The position numbers and the translations under genes are program-made. Below, piece after piece: positions 1 through 8,978 of a stretch of 64,000 nt of DNA. Origin of the DNA: Clostridium estertheticum. Its GTDB lineage: Bacteria; Bacillota; Clostridia; Clostridiales; Clostridiaceae. Below the pieces are notes generated by a model. It made no database searches and was not told the origin of the DNA. It saw only the letters and a program-made list of their open reading frames with translations. Positions within the stretch are counted from its first letter, which is position 1; each line of letters opens with the position of its first letter. The DNA lies in contig NZ_JAAMNH020000001.1 of the NCBI RefSeq assembly GCF_011065935.2, positions 3,741,001 through 3,805,000 on the forward strand, given 5' to 3'.

Positions 1-478
1 AAATCTTTATTTCTGCATTTCGATCACTGTAATCTCTCTGCACGATTCCAATTTCACTTTGAAATTTTTCATAATCTTTTTTTAAAACTATAATATAATA
101 GTTCCCTTTGTCTATTTCCTTTAAAGTCTTTTCTAATATACTTAGAAAATAAGGCTTATATTCCGTTAAAGACACAAATTCTACAAGCTTTTGTTTCAGA
201 TTTTCTAAAGCCTGATTAATCAGTTTTTCCTTGAGAGATAACACTTCTCTCTGCTTAGTAAGTCTTTCTTTTGCCACTATCGAATTTGCTTTAATATTAG
301 ATTTTTTTGTCACTTCCTTTTGAAGGCACTGCCTAAGCTCATCTATCTTTGCTTTTTCCATATTTATTCTTTTTTCAGCTTCTATACTGAAGACTTCTAA
401 TCTTCCCTCTTTTTCTTCATTTACCTTGTCATATATCATCTTAGAAAACAAACTTACCTTATCTTCAATGGTGGTCAT
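1..478 (-). CDS. ntpE: V-type ATP synthase subunit E (C-terminus cut by window edge)
   Basis: Peripheral-stalk subunit that links the V1 catalytic head to the membrane sector of a V/A-type ATPase. About 159 N-terminal residues are present and the frame is open to base 1. The first ~70 residues are charged and helical with a long run of E/K/R (for example MEKAKIDELRQ), as in the E-subunit coiled coil that pairs with subunit G/H. A globular part then begins (LEKTLKEIDKGNYYII). The ATG at 476-478 is preceded on the minus strand by a strong AGGAGGGT ribosome-binding site. It lies 32 bp after the F gene in the same direction. Catalytic A and B and stalk D genes are expected beyond the left edge. 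Confidence 0.85.
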   Translation of the reverse strand, partial: MTTIEDKVSLFSKMIYDKVNEEKEGRLEVFSIEAEKRINMEKAKIDELRQCLQKEVTKKSNIKANSIVAKERLTKQREVLSLKEKLINQALENLKQKLVEFVSLTEYKPYFLSILEKTLKEIDKGNYYIIVLKKDYEKFQSEIGIVQRDYSDRNAEIKI

Positions 479-510
479 AACCAACCCTCCTGCAAATTCT
501 AATGCTCTTA

Positions 511-819
511 TTATAACTTAAGGCCTATAGCCTCTTTAACATATCTTAAAATAGCGTCACTACTCTTGCTCCAACCATGCCTGTCCGGAATTTCTACCAA
601 AAGTAGTCTTTGCTTGGACAACTTTATTTTTCTTACTTCATCGGGTATTTTCGCTGCAATTTTCTCTGTTACTATTATTATTCCTATTGCCTTATCTTTC
701 TTTAATTCTTCAATTTTTTTTACGATTTCCTCTTTTTCATGAAGAACAATGCCTTCTAGTCCTGCCATTTGCATACCTACAAATGTATCTACATTATCAC
801 TTATTAGATAACTTCTCAT
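511..819 (-). CDS. ntpF: V-type ATP synthase subunit F
   Basis: Small central-stalk subunit (102 aa, the usual size for bacterial or archaeal F subunits). The N-terminus shows the alternating strand/helix pattern of the family: MRSYLISDNVDT, a glycine-containing segment (GMQMAGLEGIV), and then the conserved GIIIVTEKIAAKIP stretch. It works with subunit D in the rotor that couples ATP turnover to ion movement. Start chosen at the ATG at 817-819, with GGAGAG a few bases upstream. It sits between subunits K and E in one transcription unit with short gaps (17 and 32 bp). Assignment rests on sequence pattern and operon context. Confidence 0.88.
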   Translation of the reverse strand: MRSYLISDNVDTFVGMQMAGLEGIVLHEKEEIVKKIEELKKDKAIGIIIVTEKIAAKIPDEVRKIKLSKQRLLLVEIPDRHGWSKSSDAILRYVKEAIGLKL

Positions 820-836
820 AACCCGCTCTCCTAAAA

Positions 837-1262
837 TTACAATTTCGCAAGTATCATTATAGATACAATAAGTCCATATATAGCAATACCTTCTCCAAGA
901 CCTACAAAAATAAGAGTTTTCCCCAGTATCTTAGGATCTTCAGATACCGCACCTAAGGCTGAAGAACCAACGGCCCCTACAGCATAACCTGCACCAAGAG
1001 TTGCAAGTCCTGTAGAAAGGGCAGCTGCTAGATATCCAATTCCTGCAGCTGGGTTCACTGCTACTGCTACTGCAGCGTGAGCTACACTTGGAATATTTAC
1101 TATTAAAGCCCCCATAATAACTGGTATAAATACACCTAAATTTATTTTAAGAGCTTTTTTAATTTTTTGTCTACCTAAAACATCTATCTTACTTTGCTCC
1201 ACCACCCCATAAGTAATAGTAGCTATAACAACACAAAATGTTAACATTAATAATATAGTCAT
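837..1262 (-). CDS. ntpK: V-type ATP synthase subunit K (membrane rotor ring)
   Basis: Proteolipid that forms the rotating ion-binding ring in the membrane. It is 141 aa and almost wholly hydrophobic, with about four membrane segments (near residues 2-20, 43-66, 75-104, 113-140). Only the C-terminal hairpin keeps the family pattern: a glycine/alanine-rich helix (GLATLGAGYAVGAVGSSALG), a polar loop SEDPK, and a helix with the ion-carrying glutamate in VGLGEGIAIYG. The N-terminal pair lacks an obvious second carboxylate. Whether the coupling ion is H+ or Na+ cannot be read safely. A perfect AAGGAGG site precedes the ATG. Highly expressed ring subunits commonly have such strong sites. Confidence 0.9.
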   Translation of the reverse strand: MTILLMLTFCVVIATITYGVVEQSKIDVLGRQKIKKALKINLGVFIPVIMGALIVNIPSVAHAAVAVAVNPAAGIGYLAAALSTGLATLGAGYAVGAVGSSALGAVSEDPKILGKTLIFVGLGEGIAIYGLIVSIMILAKL

Positions 1263-1296
1263 AATCGTTATTCCTCCTTATATTTTTTTATATGTG

Positions 1297-3264
1297 TCAC
1301 TTCAATTTAACCTTCACAGGTTCAAAAGTAACACCCCCACCCTCATAATACCTACTAAACAATTCATAGTATTCCAGTCTTAGCCCTTGTATAAATACTA
1401 TGAGCCCTTCAAGGCATATAATTATTACATTTCCAAGTACTAGTATTAGCACTGAAGCAACACCACTATTAGTCATAGAAGCTAGCGCAGCAAATGCAAT
1501 AAACAAACCAACATGATTTAAAGCAAATGCACCTACTCTTACAAACGAGAGTGTATTAGAAAACATAGATAGTAAAGTTTCTACTACCTCAAAACTTGAT
1601 TCTATAAAATAATCTTTAGCTCCAGCTTCAAATAATACTTTTTTACCTAAAATAATATTTGCTAGTGGTTGCTTTAACAATATCAATAATAGAAAGAAAA
1701 TAAAATATATTATCCAAATGGTTGTTGGTAATAATGGATTTTTATAGACAATAGATACTACTAATGATAATGCTCCAATATAAAACATTAAACCTGCAAG
1801 ACCTTCTTTTCCGAATATTGCCTGTTCTATGTCTTTTCGTCTTAAGCTATTAGTTATTCCTAAAACAAAACCTAAAATCAAGAAACCACATCCAAAAATT
1901 ATTGTGGCAATTAGTATATCCTCAATATGTTCCATAGGCCTAATTAGAAGAGCTGGAATTACTGTTTCAGAGCCAAAAACACTTCCATATAAAAAACCAA
2001 ATATAATAGAACTTATCCCAATCCTTTCAAAAATTCCACCAAAACTATTACTACCTAGCTTATTCTTAAGCAAAAACCCTGCTAATACCAATACTAATCC
2101 TTGTCCTATATCCCCAAACATAGCACCAAACATTAACGTATAGGTTATTGCCAAAAACATGGTAGGATCAATCTCATCATAACTAGGAATACCATACATC
2201 CCAACCATACTCTCAAACGGACTGAACAATTTATTATTTATAAGCATTGTTGGTGTAATTATATCTTTATTTGTTCTTTCATTAGGGTCCTTTCTAATAA
2301 ATATAATTCTATCATCAAAGTTCGAAAGCAGCTTATTAAAGTTTTCCATATAGCTTTCAGGTATCCAACCAGAAATATAAAAAAATTCATTAGTACAAGC
2401 CGCACTTTTTTTTATTTCTCCAGACCTTTGCTCTAATTCATAACTATTTTGAATGTTTATTATAATTTCATAATTTTCATTTAGGAAATCATTAAGCCGT
2501 TTTTGAATTTCATCTATGGATTGTTGCACTTGGTTTATTTCTGCGCGTACTGTTACTGCCACTTCCCTCGGAATTCCTGTATAATGATCAGGCACTACAA
2601 TTTTTTCGCAATTAGCAGATTTAAAAATTTTTTCCGTCTCTACTAACAAAAGTATTGGAGTAAATGCTATAAATATATCATAATCTTTTTCTGTATAGAC
2701 AGATTGGATTACTGAAGGTATATTTTCATAATTGGCTTTTATTTTAAGCATATTTTGCTCTGGCACTTTGTATAAACCCATTTCAAAATTTTTCATAGTC
2801 GTAATATCTTCTATGGGAAGCTCTATTTTTTTTAAAAACTTTAGGGCCTCATAAGTGTTTTTAAGATAATGATCTTTCTCTTTCAAATCCTCGAGTTCTG
2901 TGTTTAAAATATTAAATCTTCCGTAGACTGACCATAATTGTTTTTCTATGGTGTCAAAATCAAATATCACTTCTTTAATGTGCTCTTTACTTATACCAAG
3001 GGTATTTTGAGCCTCTTGAAGTTTCTCAATATGTTTTAAACTAATATTATATTCTTTATCATACGCGTAAGGTCTTATATAATTTACGTCCATTATAACC
3101 TCTACATTATCCGAGGATGTTTTTAATATAAAATCTGACGAGTTTATTTCTTGAAAAGCACTTACTGGTTGCATACAGCCTTCAAGTGCTAACATTTTAG
3201 TTATTTTATCAAAATCTTCAATTTTCCCAACTAAATTAACCATATGCATTTTTTCTATAGACAC
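1297..3264 (-). CDS. ntpI: V-type ATP synthase subunit I (membrane stator, a-subunit)
   Basis: Stator subunit with the two ion half-channels facing the K ring. At 655 aa it has the family's usual size and two-part build. The N-terminal ~365 residues are hydrophilic, with coiled-coil segments that dock the peripheral stalks (for example EKQLWSVYGRFNILNTELEDLKEKD). The C-terminal ~290 residues are hydrophobic with about seven helices, starting at MFLAITYTLMFGAMFGDIGQG, a recognisable family motif. A further conserved segment is SNTLSFVRVGAFALNHVGL, which contains the essential channel arginine. It lies between C and K in the operon. The start ATG follows an AGGAGGTGATTTT-type site. Confidence 0.92.
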   Translation of the reverse strand: MSIEKMHMVNLVGKIEDFDKITKMLALEGCMQPVSAFQEINSSDFILKTSSDNVEVIMDVNYIRPYAYDKEYNISLKHIEKLQEAQNTLGISKEHIKEVIFDFDTIEKQLWSVYGRFNILNTELEDLKEKDHYLKNTYEALKFLKKIELPIEDITTMKNFEMGLYKVPEQNMLKIKANYENIPSVIQSVYTEKDYDIFIAFTPILLLVETEKIFKSANCEKIVVPDHYTGIPREVAVTVRAEINQVQQSIDEIQKRLNDFLNENYEIIINIQNSYELEQRSGEIKKSAACTNEFFYISGWIPESYMENFNKLLSNFDDRIIFIRKDPNERTNKDIITPTMLINNKLFSPFESMVGMYGIPSYDEIDPTMFLAITYTLMFGAMFGDIGQGLVLVLAGFLLKNKLGSNSFGGIFERIGISSIIFGFLYGSVFGSETVIPALLIRPMEHIEDILIATIIFGCGFLILGFVLGITNSLRRKDIEQAIFGKEGLAGLMFYIGALSLVVSIVYKNPLLPTTIWIIYFIFFLLLILLKQPLANIILGKKVLFEAGAKDYFIESSFEVVETLLSMFSNTLSFVRVGAFALNHVGLFIAFAALASMTNSGVASVLILVLGNVIIICLEGLIVFIQGLRLEYYELFSRYYEGGGVTFEPVKVKLK

Positions 3265-3302
3265 AAAATCACCTCCTGCGTTCCTATACGATAGTTAAGA
3301 AT

Positions 3303-4343
3303 TTATAACATGGACGAACCATAATTAATACACTCATTTGTGGTATTGCAATACCTCTTTTGTTCTATTATAGATATAATATCTCTTATTTCAATCCTAT
3401 AAACAATAAGATAACTAATAACTACGCTAATATTTGTTTTATTTTCTCTAAGAATTTTATTGAAATATTTTTTTTGAAATTCTCGTTCTCGTTTTTCAAT
3501 TAAATTAGGTTCATCCTTTTCATATATGGATGCATAGGGCGTTTTTTCTAATAGATTTTTAAATTCTTCTATATCATTTATGTAACAAAGTTTTCTAAGT
3601 TTCTCCTTAGAAAGTTTATACCCATTATAAATAGTATAGTTAAAAAGTTCCTCCGGAGGTATTTTGTAAAAAGTTTTCCCTCTATATATCCATCCTAAAT
3701 TTAGAAGATCCGCTTCAAGACTAATAATACTATAGACTACTTCCTTGTTTTCCTTATCTAAATGCTGGAGTTCGCGTCGTATGGATGTAAAATAAACAAA
3801 ATCAAGTTCCGTTTCAATTCTAAATAATCCTTTTGCACTTGTATCTTTAGCTAAATTTTTTAGGCTCTTATAATATATGCTACCTTTTAATCCGTCTATT
3901 ACCTCTTCTACATTTTTTAAAGCTAATAAATAATCATACTTTATTGTATTTAACGTACTTCTTGCAATTAGCTTGTTTTCTATTTCTTCTTTACTTAGGC
4001 CTAAATTTTTACTTCTTATTATTACTTTTAAATCTTCTATTTCCCATCTCAAAAAAAGTGCTTTAATAAGATCCCTATATTCACCATTAAAATAATTTAT
4101 AAATTTATTATAAGTACTTATATAATACTTATGTAAAATAATTTCTAAATCACCCCGATGAATCTTCTCTAAGTTATACCCTTCTAAAATTTCACCATAA
4201 CTAGTTTCCTCTTTTAATACCTCAAGAGTGCTTTTAAAGTCTTTACAATTTAGCAATTTCAAATACTGGTCTTTGCTCATCCGCTTTCCCATCATAGCCC
4301 TTACCTTAGTATTTATGGCACTAAACTTAACAACACTTCCCAT
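3303..4343 (-). CDS. ntpC: V-type ATP synthase subunit C
   Basis: Subunit C/d caps the membrane rotor ring and connects it to the D-F central shaft. The 346-aa length and helical, charged composition fit the family. Recognisable segments are the N-terminal NTKVRAMMGKRMSKDQYLKLL and the mid-protein LRWEIEDLKVIIRSKN, a hallmark helix of the AC39-like fold. It is followed directly by subunit I and preceded by the small coiled-coil G/H subunit with a 12-bp gap, a standard clostridial V-ATPase order. No membrane segment is visible, consistent with a peripheral protein. Confidence 0.9.
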   Translation of the reverse strand: MGSVVKFSAINTKVRAMMGKRMSKDQYLKLLNCKDFKSTLEVLKEETSYGEILEGYNLEKIHRGDLEIILHKYYISTYNKFINYFNGEYRDLIKALFLRWEIEDLKVIIRSKNLGLSKEEIENKLIARSTLNTIKYDYLLALKNVEEVIDGLKGSIYYKSLKNLAKDTSAKGLFRIETELDFVYFTSIRRELQHLDKENKEVVYSIISLEADLLNLGWIYRGKTFYKIPPEELFNYTIYNGYKLSKEKLRKLCYINDIEEFKNLLEKTPYASIYEKDEPNLIEKREREFQKKYFNKILRENKTNISVVISYLIVYRIEIRDIISIIEQKRYCNTTNECINYGSSML

Positions 4344-4355
4344 ATATTTTCACTC

Positions 4356-4703
4356 CTATTGTGATTTTATTATTCTATTAAATATTTCATCAACTATTTT
4401 TAATTTATTTCTTTCATATTTCGTATTAATTATATTTAGTTCTTCTTCTTTTTCTTTTATTATGTTCTTAGATCTATTTTCAGCCTCTTTTATTATTTCA
4501 TCACTTATAGTGCTTTTAATATTTTTAGATTCTTCTTGAAAGCTAACCTTCATATTCATTATAATTTTTTCTAGTTCAATTTCTTTTTCTTTTATCAATT
4601 CATCAATGCTATTTCTATAGCTTTCAGCATCTTTGTCTATACTCATTATTTTGTTCATTACAAATTCCAAAGCATCGCCCCCATTATTTTTAAAATAATC
4701 CAT
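4356..4703 (-). CDS. V-type ATPase G/H-like peripheral stalk subunit
   Basis: A 115-aa protein made almost entirely of charged heptad-like helix (KEKEIELEKIIMNMKVSFQEESKN). This is the usual look of the G/H stalk partner of subunit E. It is the first gene of the V-ATPase transcription unit, 12 bp upstream of subunit C. Sequence alone says only coiled coil; the function comes from position. The 274 bp upstream separate it from a divergent gene at 4978 and must hold its promoter, but no convincing -35/-10 pair stands out. Confidence 0.75.
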   Translation of the reverse strand: MDYFKNNGGDALEFVMNKIMSIDKDAESYRNSIDELIKEKEIELEKIIMNMKVSFQEESKNIKSTISDEIIKEAENRSKNIIKEKEEELNIINTKYERNKLKIVDEIFNRIIKSQ

Positions 4704-4977
4704 CGATTTGTTTTTTTCCTATAATAAAGAAAATAACTATCCTTTCATTATATTCTCTTTGAATAGTAATGTCTAAAGCTATTTTTGACATTATCTAAGC
4801 GTTTAGTAATGAATTTGAGTATTATTCCAATATATAACGTAAATAGCTAACTCTACCTGTGATTATCTCACATACCCACCTATAAACCTTGTCCTTTTAA
4901 ACTATGTCTTTTTATTAACTGAATGTTGTAGTATAATTAAGTACTATTGCTAATTGTATTAATGAAGGAGGCTAATT

Positions 4978-5241
4978 ATGAAGGATAACATAGAAGAAAT
5001 TGAAGGTAACTTATTAAATTATCTTTATGAAAATAAAGCTGCATCCCCACAAAGTGTAGCAAAAATAAAATTGGGTATTGATTTAGGCAAGGGTAAGGGT
5101 GATCTTAGATTATTTAAGGCATCACTTGAATCACTAATTAATAAGAAGTTTATAAAAAAACAAGAGGACAGAGGGAATTATAAAATAAATGACACTGGAA
5201 TCCAGCATATTGAAGGAAAAGAGAAGGTCGAAGAAAATTAA
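4978..5241 (+). CDS. Small hypothetical protein, winged-helix-like
   Basis: An 87-aa protein on the plus strand with a perfect AAGGAGG site 7 bp before the ATG. The order is an N-terminal helix (IEEIEGNLLNYLYENK), a helix-turn-helix-like stretch, and LINKKFIKKQEDRGNYKINDTGIQ, which resembles the recognition helix and wing of DNA-binding winged-helix domains. The C-terminus is lysine/glutamate-rich. I do not recognise a named family. It stands alone, divergent from the V-ATPase operon, with a TATAAT about 45 bp upstream of the start and its own terminator 3' of the stop. It is probably a small regulator, but that is inference from shape only. Confidence 0.65.
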   Translation: MKDNIEEIEGNLLNYLYENKAASPQSVAKIKLGIDLGKGKGDLRLFKASLESLINKKFIKKQEDRGNYKINDTGIQHIEGKEKVEEN

Positions 5242-5267
5242 AAAAAGAGTTTAAATCTCTTTTTTAT
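5239..5267 (+). terminator. Terminator of the 87-aa gene
   Basis: Stem AAAAAAGAG/CTCTTTTTT around TTTAAAT directly after the stop codon, running into T-rich sequence. Confidence 0.7.
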
Positions 5268-5284
5268 TCCTTAATAATATAGAT

Positions 5285-5324
5285 AAAAAGGTTGACTATC
5301 TCTTATATAGTCAACCTTTTTTTT
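5285..5324. terminator. Bidirectional terminator
   Basis: Perfect 10-bp stem (GGTTGACTAT/ATAGTCAACC, 7-nt loop) with eight T on the plus strand and five A before the stem, so it can work both ways. It lies between the 87-aa gene and the convergent 2H phosphoesterase gene. Confidence 0.8.
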
Positions 5325-5337
5325 GCGCAATTCGCAA

Positions 5338-5862
5338 TTAAAATTCATATTTTTTATGTAGTAGCCATGTGTTTTCTTGCCACTTATAAATTGATACATT
5401 ATTAAATTTGCATTGAAAGCTACAAGGTTTAGTATTAACGTATTCCCAAATTTCAGGGTATATATCATTAATTTTTTTAGATGCAATGGTTACATGAAAA
5501 ATCTTGTTTTTGCCATCTTTATTATCAAAGGCAATATAGGGCAATGAATCAATAGTATCAATGAGCTTGTCATGAAGTTCTTTCCCTTCCACAGACATTT
5601 CCACTTTCATATAAATAACCCGTAGGTCAAAGTGATCATAATTATTGATACCATAAGAAGCCCCGATACTCTCTTTGCTAAATATCTCTAATGCAATTTC
5701 TAAATCGTCAATACTTCCACCATATTCAAAAGGAGCTTTTATGGTAAAGTGCGCAGGCAATTTGGAGGATTTCGCACCGAATTTTTGAAATACTTCCCTC
5801 CGTAAATTATCATTTAAAATACCTGCTTTTCCATCTACTACACTTACTATTACATATCTCAC
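5338..5862 (-). CDS. 2H phosphoesterase (2'-5' RNA ligase-like) family protein
   Basis: 174 aa with the two H-x-T motifs that define the 2H superfamily: HFTIKAPF near residue 38 and HVTIASKK near residue 124. Members act on 2',5' or cyclic phosphates of RNA and nucleotides. The exact substrate of this one cannot be told from sequence. The protein is soluble with no signal peptide. It is a single-gene unit: a bidirectional terminator follows it and ~90 bp of AT-rich DNA separates it from the helicase. Both histidine motifs are intact, so it should be active. Confidence 0.82.
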   Translation of the reverse strand: MRYVIVSVVDGKAGILNDNLRREVFQKFGAKSSKLPAHFTIKAPFEYGGSIDDLEIALEIFSKESIGASYGINNYDHFDLRVIYMKVEMSVEGKELHDKLIDTIDSLPYIAFDNKDGKNKIFHVTIASKKINDIYPEIWEYVNTKPCSFQCKFNNVSIYKWQENTWLLHKKYEF

Positions 5863-5952
5863 TTTGTCACTTCCTAAATAATTCTTCTATTATTGCTTAC
5901 AACAATGAAATTATAATTATGATAATAAAATTATGTGATTAAGCTGTGAAAT

Positions 5953-7521
5953 CTACCTTCTAGCTTTAGCAACCTCAATATTTACTCTTCTTTTATGCAA
6001 CTTATGACCAGAGCTATTTCTTAGGATATCATCAACAAGATTTTTAGGTACATCAATAAATGAAAATTTTTCTAAAATATCAATATTAAAAAGTTCATTT
6101 TTATTAATATTAGCAGTCTCGCATAGAAAGGCTATAATATCACTCGTCATAACTTCGTCCATTTTTCCGATAGATAAGAATAGTCTAACATTGCCTTCTG
6201 TTGATACAGAATCATCTGAATAGTTATTGTTAACTCCACTATAAAAAATAGTTTTTATTAGGGAAGCTGCTACATCATCTGCACCAAATTCACTAGTTAG
6301 AATTTTTCCAAGTGGAATAAAGTTATCATACAAATTTTCTGCTAAAGTTAATTTTATAGACTTTATAATAGTTTCTGACTTTGCTGCAAAAATATCTAGC
6401 ATAGTAGGTATGCTTTTTTTAGTGATTACACTTTTAGTATCATTTTCAATTCTTCTTTTAGTAGATGATTCTCCTCTTGTAATAAGACTATAGGCTATAC
6501 CTTCTTTATTGGCTCTACCAGTCCTTCCAATTCTATGGACATATGATTCACTATCTTGTGGTAAATCATAGTTTATTACATGAGTGACATCTTCAATATC
6601 TATTCCTCTTGCGGCTACATCAGTTGCTATTAAGTAGTTCAAATTACCATCTTTAAATTTTTTTAGAGTGTTCATTCTTTGGCTTTGTTTCATGTCTCCA
6701 TGCATACCTTCTACACTGTACCCTCTAGGTTGTAATGCGACAACTAAATCATCAACACCCCTCTTAGTCTTGCAGAATAGTATACAAGTCTTAGGAGCAT
6801 CAACATCAAGAATTCTACATAGTGATTCAAATTTATTTTTTAAATTTACTTCATAATAATATTGTTGTGTCTTCGCAACAGTCATAGATTTTTTTTCAAT
6901 TGCGATAATTTTTGTATTAGTCTTCATATATTTTTTTGATAATATCTTAATAGCTCTTGGCATAGTGGCTGAGAAAAGCATAGTTTGTCTATCTTCACTT
7001 AAGTTACTTAAAATATCTTCAATATCTTCAATAAAGCCCATGTTTAACATTTCATCTGCTTCATCTATAACAAGAAATTTAGCATTGGCCAATTTCAAAG
7101 TACCTTTTCTAATATGGTCTAGTATTCTTCCAGGAGTTCCAACCACAATATCTACTCCTCTTTTTAAAGCTGAGATTTGTATAGCAATAGATTGTCCTCC
7201 ATATATGGGTAATATCTTAATTCTTTCATATTTTGCAATTCGCTTAAGTTCTTCGGCTACTTGGATAGCTAGTTCTCTTGTAGGAGCTAAAACTATTGCT
7301 TGCACTTTTCCTGTTGATTTTTCCATTCTGCATATAATAGGTGCACCAAAGGCTAATGTCTTACCAGTTCCAGTTTGAGCCTGCCCTATAATATCAAAAT
7401 CTTCCAAAGCAACTGGAATACTTTTTTCTTGAATGTCTGATGGGTATTGAAATTTTAAATCTTGTATAGCGTGAAGCACTAGTTCGTTTAGTCCTAGTTC
7501 ATCAAATTTAATTTTGTTCAT
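5953..7521 (-). CDS. DEAD-box ATP-dependent RNA helicase, DbpA/CshA-like
   Basis: RNA-dependent ATPase that unwinds short RNA duplexes, probably during ribosome assembly or cold adaptation. All helicase motifs are visible in order: the Q-motif region near YPSDIQ (27-31), AQTGTGKT (48-55), PTRELA (80-85), DEAD (153-156), SAT (184-186), and the C-domain HRIGRTGRANKEG. The 522-aa length leaves a ~120-residue C-terminal extension. It ends in a basic segment (RNSSGHKLHKRRVNIEVAKARR) that resembles the DbpA-type RNA-binding domain, which in DbpA recognises 23S hairpin 92. Start ATG at 7519-7521 follows a GAGGAAG site. Monocistronic. Confidence 0.9.
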   Translation of the reverse strand: MNKIKFDELGLNELVLHAIQDLKFQYPSDIQEKSIPVALEDFDIIGQAQTGTGKTLAFGAPIICRMEKSTGKVQAIVLAPTRELAIQVAEELKRIAKYERIKILPIYGGQSIAIQISALKRGVDIVVGTPGRILDHIRKGTLKLANAKFLVIDEADEMLNMGFIEDIEDILSNLSEDRQTMLFSATMPRAIKILSKKYMKTNTKIIAIEKKSMTVAKTQQYYYEVNLKNKFESLCRILDVDAPKTCILFCKTKRGVDDLVVALQPRGYSVEGMHGDMKQSQRMNTLKKFKDGNLNYLIATDVAARGIDIEDVTHVINYDLPQDSESYVHRIGRTGRANKEGIAYSLITRGESSTKRRIENDTKSVITKKSIPTMLDIFAAKSETIIKSIKLTLAENLYDNFIPLGKILTSEFGADDVAASLIKTIFYSGVNNNYSDDSVSTEGNVRLFLSIGKMDEVMTSDIIAFLCETANINKNELFNIDILEKFSFIDVPKNLVDDILRNSSGHKLHKRRVNIEVAKARR

Positions 7522-7646
7522 TCTTCTTCCTCTTTCATCTCGTATAGTATCAAATACGTCTCATATTAAAAGAGTATGTACAAAACAAGCAAATACTAAA
7601 CTAAAAATGGAAATTTTAATTGTTTGTTATTTTTAAACTTTATATG

Positions 7647-8012
7647 CTATCGAATATTCTCTACAAACTGAATTTTTAATCCATTTGGATCCAATACGTA
7701 GAAAAACTTGTTATGTGGATTGGGCTGAAATGGTCCACTATGAATATCTATACCTTTGCCTTTAACAAAAGCCATCATTTTATCTACTGAGTCTACTTCA
7801 AATCCAAGGGAAATATCCTGTCCAAGGTTTACTTCTTTAATGGCTTCATTGCATATCAGTTCAACCTTTGTTTCCCCATCTCCTAAGAATGCAATTTCTA
7901 CTCCTGGCCCTGCATTGAATCTTCTACTCACATTAAGCCCGACAATCTCCGTATAAAACATTAAAGATTCCTCTAAATTTCTAACCATTAATGTACTCCA
8001 GCAAAATTTCAT
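7647..8012 (-). CDS. VOC (glyoxalase/bleomycin-resistance) family protein
   Basis: 121-aa metalloprotein fold of paired beta-alpha-beta-beta-beta units. The pattern is clear: MVRNLEESLMFYTEIVGLNVSR at the N-terminus, IAFLGDGETKVELI, and the C-terminal FFYVLDPNGLKIQFVE, where the last glutamate is a usual metal ligand. Substrate is unknown; members include glyoxalase I, dioxygenases and drug-binding proteins. A GGGAGGA site precedes the ATG. The DNA just upstream of this gene (8037-8078) occurs again at 9744-9785, beside a broken ABC gene. Confidence 0.85.
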   Translation of the reverse strand: MKFCWSTLMVRNLEESLMFYTEIVGLNVSRRFNAGPGVEIAFLGDGETKVELICNEAIKEVNLGQDISLGFEVDSVDKMMAFVKGKGIDIHSGPFQPNPHNKFFYVLDPNGLKIQFVENIR

Positions 8013-8036
8013 AATTTGATTCCTCCCTTTTAAATT

Positions 8037-8078
8037 CTTTTATTATTTCTATATATACCCCTATTTTTCCTTCTGAAT
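8037..8078. repeat. 42-bp direct repeat, copy 1 (copy 2 at 9744-9785)
   Basis: Forty-two identical bases occur here and at 9744-9785, starting CTTTTATTATTT and ending CCTTCTGAAT; similarity fades beyond. Copy 1 lies 5' of the VOC gene. Copy 2 lies exactly where the coding frame of an ABC ATPase breaks off. This fits a rearrangement between the two places. Confidence 0.85.
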
Positions 8079-8081
8079 CTT

Positions 8082-8147
8082 AAATAAAAAGTGGCCTAGA
8101 TACATAAAATTATGTATAGGCCGCAATATGTCTATTTAAATTGGCGG
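8082..8147. repeat. ~66-bp direct repeat, copy 1 (copy 2 at 11981-12049, ending in tRNA-Sec)
   Basis: Begins AAATAAAAAGTGGCC and ends TTTAAATTGGCGG. Copy 2 at 11981-12049 matches at most positions and ends with the complement of the CCA end of tRNA-Sec (TTGGCGGG). Each copy contains a terminator-like palindrome (GGCC...ATACATAA/TTATGTAT...GGCC). The two copies bracket ~3.9 kb of accessory genes. Read as a possible attachment-site pair for an element in selC, or simply as a duplicated selC terminator. Confidence 0.75.
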
Positions 8148-8159
8148 AAATTGCGACAG

Positions 8160-8978
8160 TTATCTCCCTGCTAATCTTTCTCTCCCCTGTTTTTTTGCAA
8201 TAAACCACAACCTCATTAATATAAGTACACCAAGGGCACCAACGATGCCCTCTCCTATAAAAATAGCTCTTGCGGAAGAGGTATACATAGCAATTACAGA
8301 TGGGAGTCCATCCCAAAGCCCATGCAACACAACCACGACAACATATGCTTCAATAACCCTTAAATTCAACTTAAATTTCCGCGGAGCACTTTCTCTTAAA
8401 AGTACACCTGCCAAAATAGCTGTCCAAGTACCATGACCTAATGGAGACAATATTCCTCTTAGTAGCGTTATAAATACAGTAGATGATAAACTTCCACCAC
8501 TCTTTAAAAACATAGTAAAGGCATAACCTGAGCTCTCTAACGCTGCAAAGCCCATTCCTGCGGCTGCCCCAATAATTAAACCATCTAGCTCAAGGTCATG
8601 CTTTCTACTTCTGAAAATAACTAATACTCCAAGAATCTTTGCAAATTCTTCAATTATCCCTACCAACATAGTTGTTGAAAAGTTTAACTTATGAATAAAA
8701 ATAGGTTCAAGTATTGCTGCTGCAAAGGTACCTAAGAACCCACCATAAAAGAAACCGGCAAGAGTCATAGCCATATTTACATTACTTAAGGTTCTTTTTT
8801 CATATAAAAAGGCCACATAGGTAACTGGTATAAGAAAATTGCCCAACATAACTATTGATGGAAACAGATTGGGGTTTTGTGTTAATACCAACACAACTAA
8901 ACCTAATACGTAAATTATTAACCCTATTATTAATAATTTCCACCATTTATACCGTCTTTTTCTTAATTTTTCTTCCAT
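8160..8978 (-). CDS. PrsW family intramembrane metalloprotease
   Basis: 272 aa, mostly membrane-embedded (about eight hydrophobic segments). PrsW-type signatures are present: an EE-x-x-K motif in IIEEFAKILGVLVI, a second conserved block LSPLGHGTWTAILAG, and a third VVVLHGLWDGLPS, which together supply the presumed metal-binding residues. In Bacillus, PrsW performs site-1 cleavage of the anti-sigma factor RsiW; the target here is unknown and no sigma/anti-sigma pair lies nearby. The N-terminus is basic (MEEKLRKRRYKWWK). It begins the region bounded by the selC-type repeats and may be cargo of a former element. Confidence 0.8.
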   Translation of the reverse strand: MEEKLRKRRYKWWKLLIIGLIIYVLGLVVLVLTQNPNLFPSIVMLGNFLIPVTYVAFLYEKRTLSNVNMAMTLAGFFYGGFLGTFAAAILEPIFIHKLNFSTTMLVGIIEEFAKILGVLVIFRSRKHDLELDGLIIGAAAGMGFAALESSGYAFTMFLKSGGSLSSTVFITLLRGILSPLGHGTWTAILAGVLLRESAPRKFKLNLRVIEAYVVVVVLHGLWDGLPSVIAMYTSSARAIFIGEGIVGALGVLILMRLWFIAKKQGRERLAGR

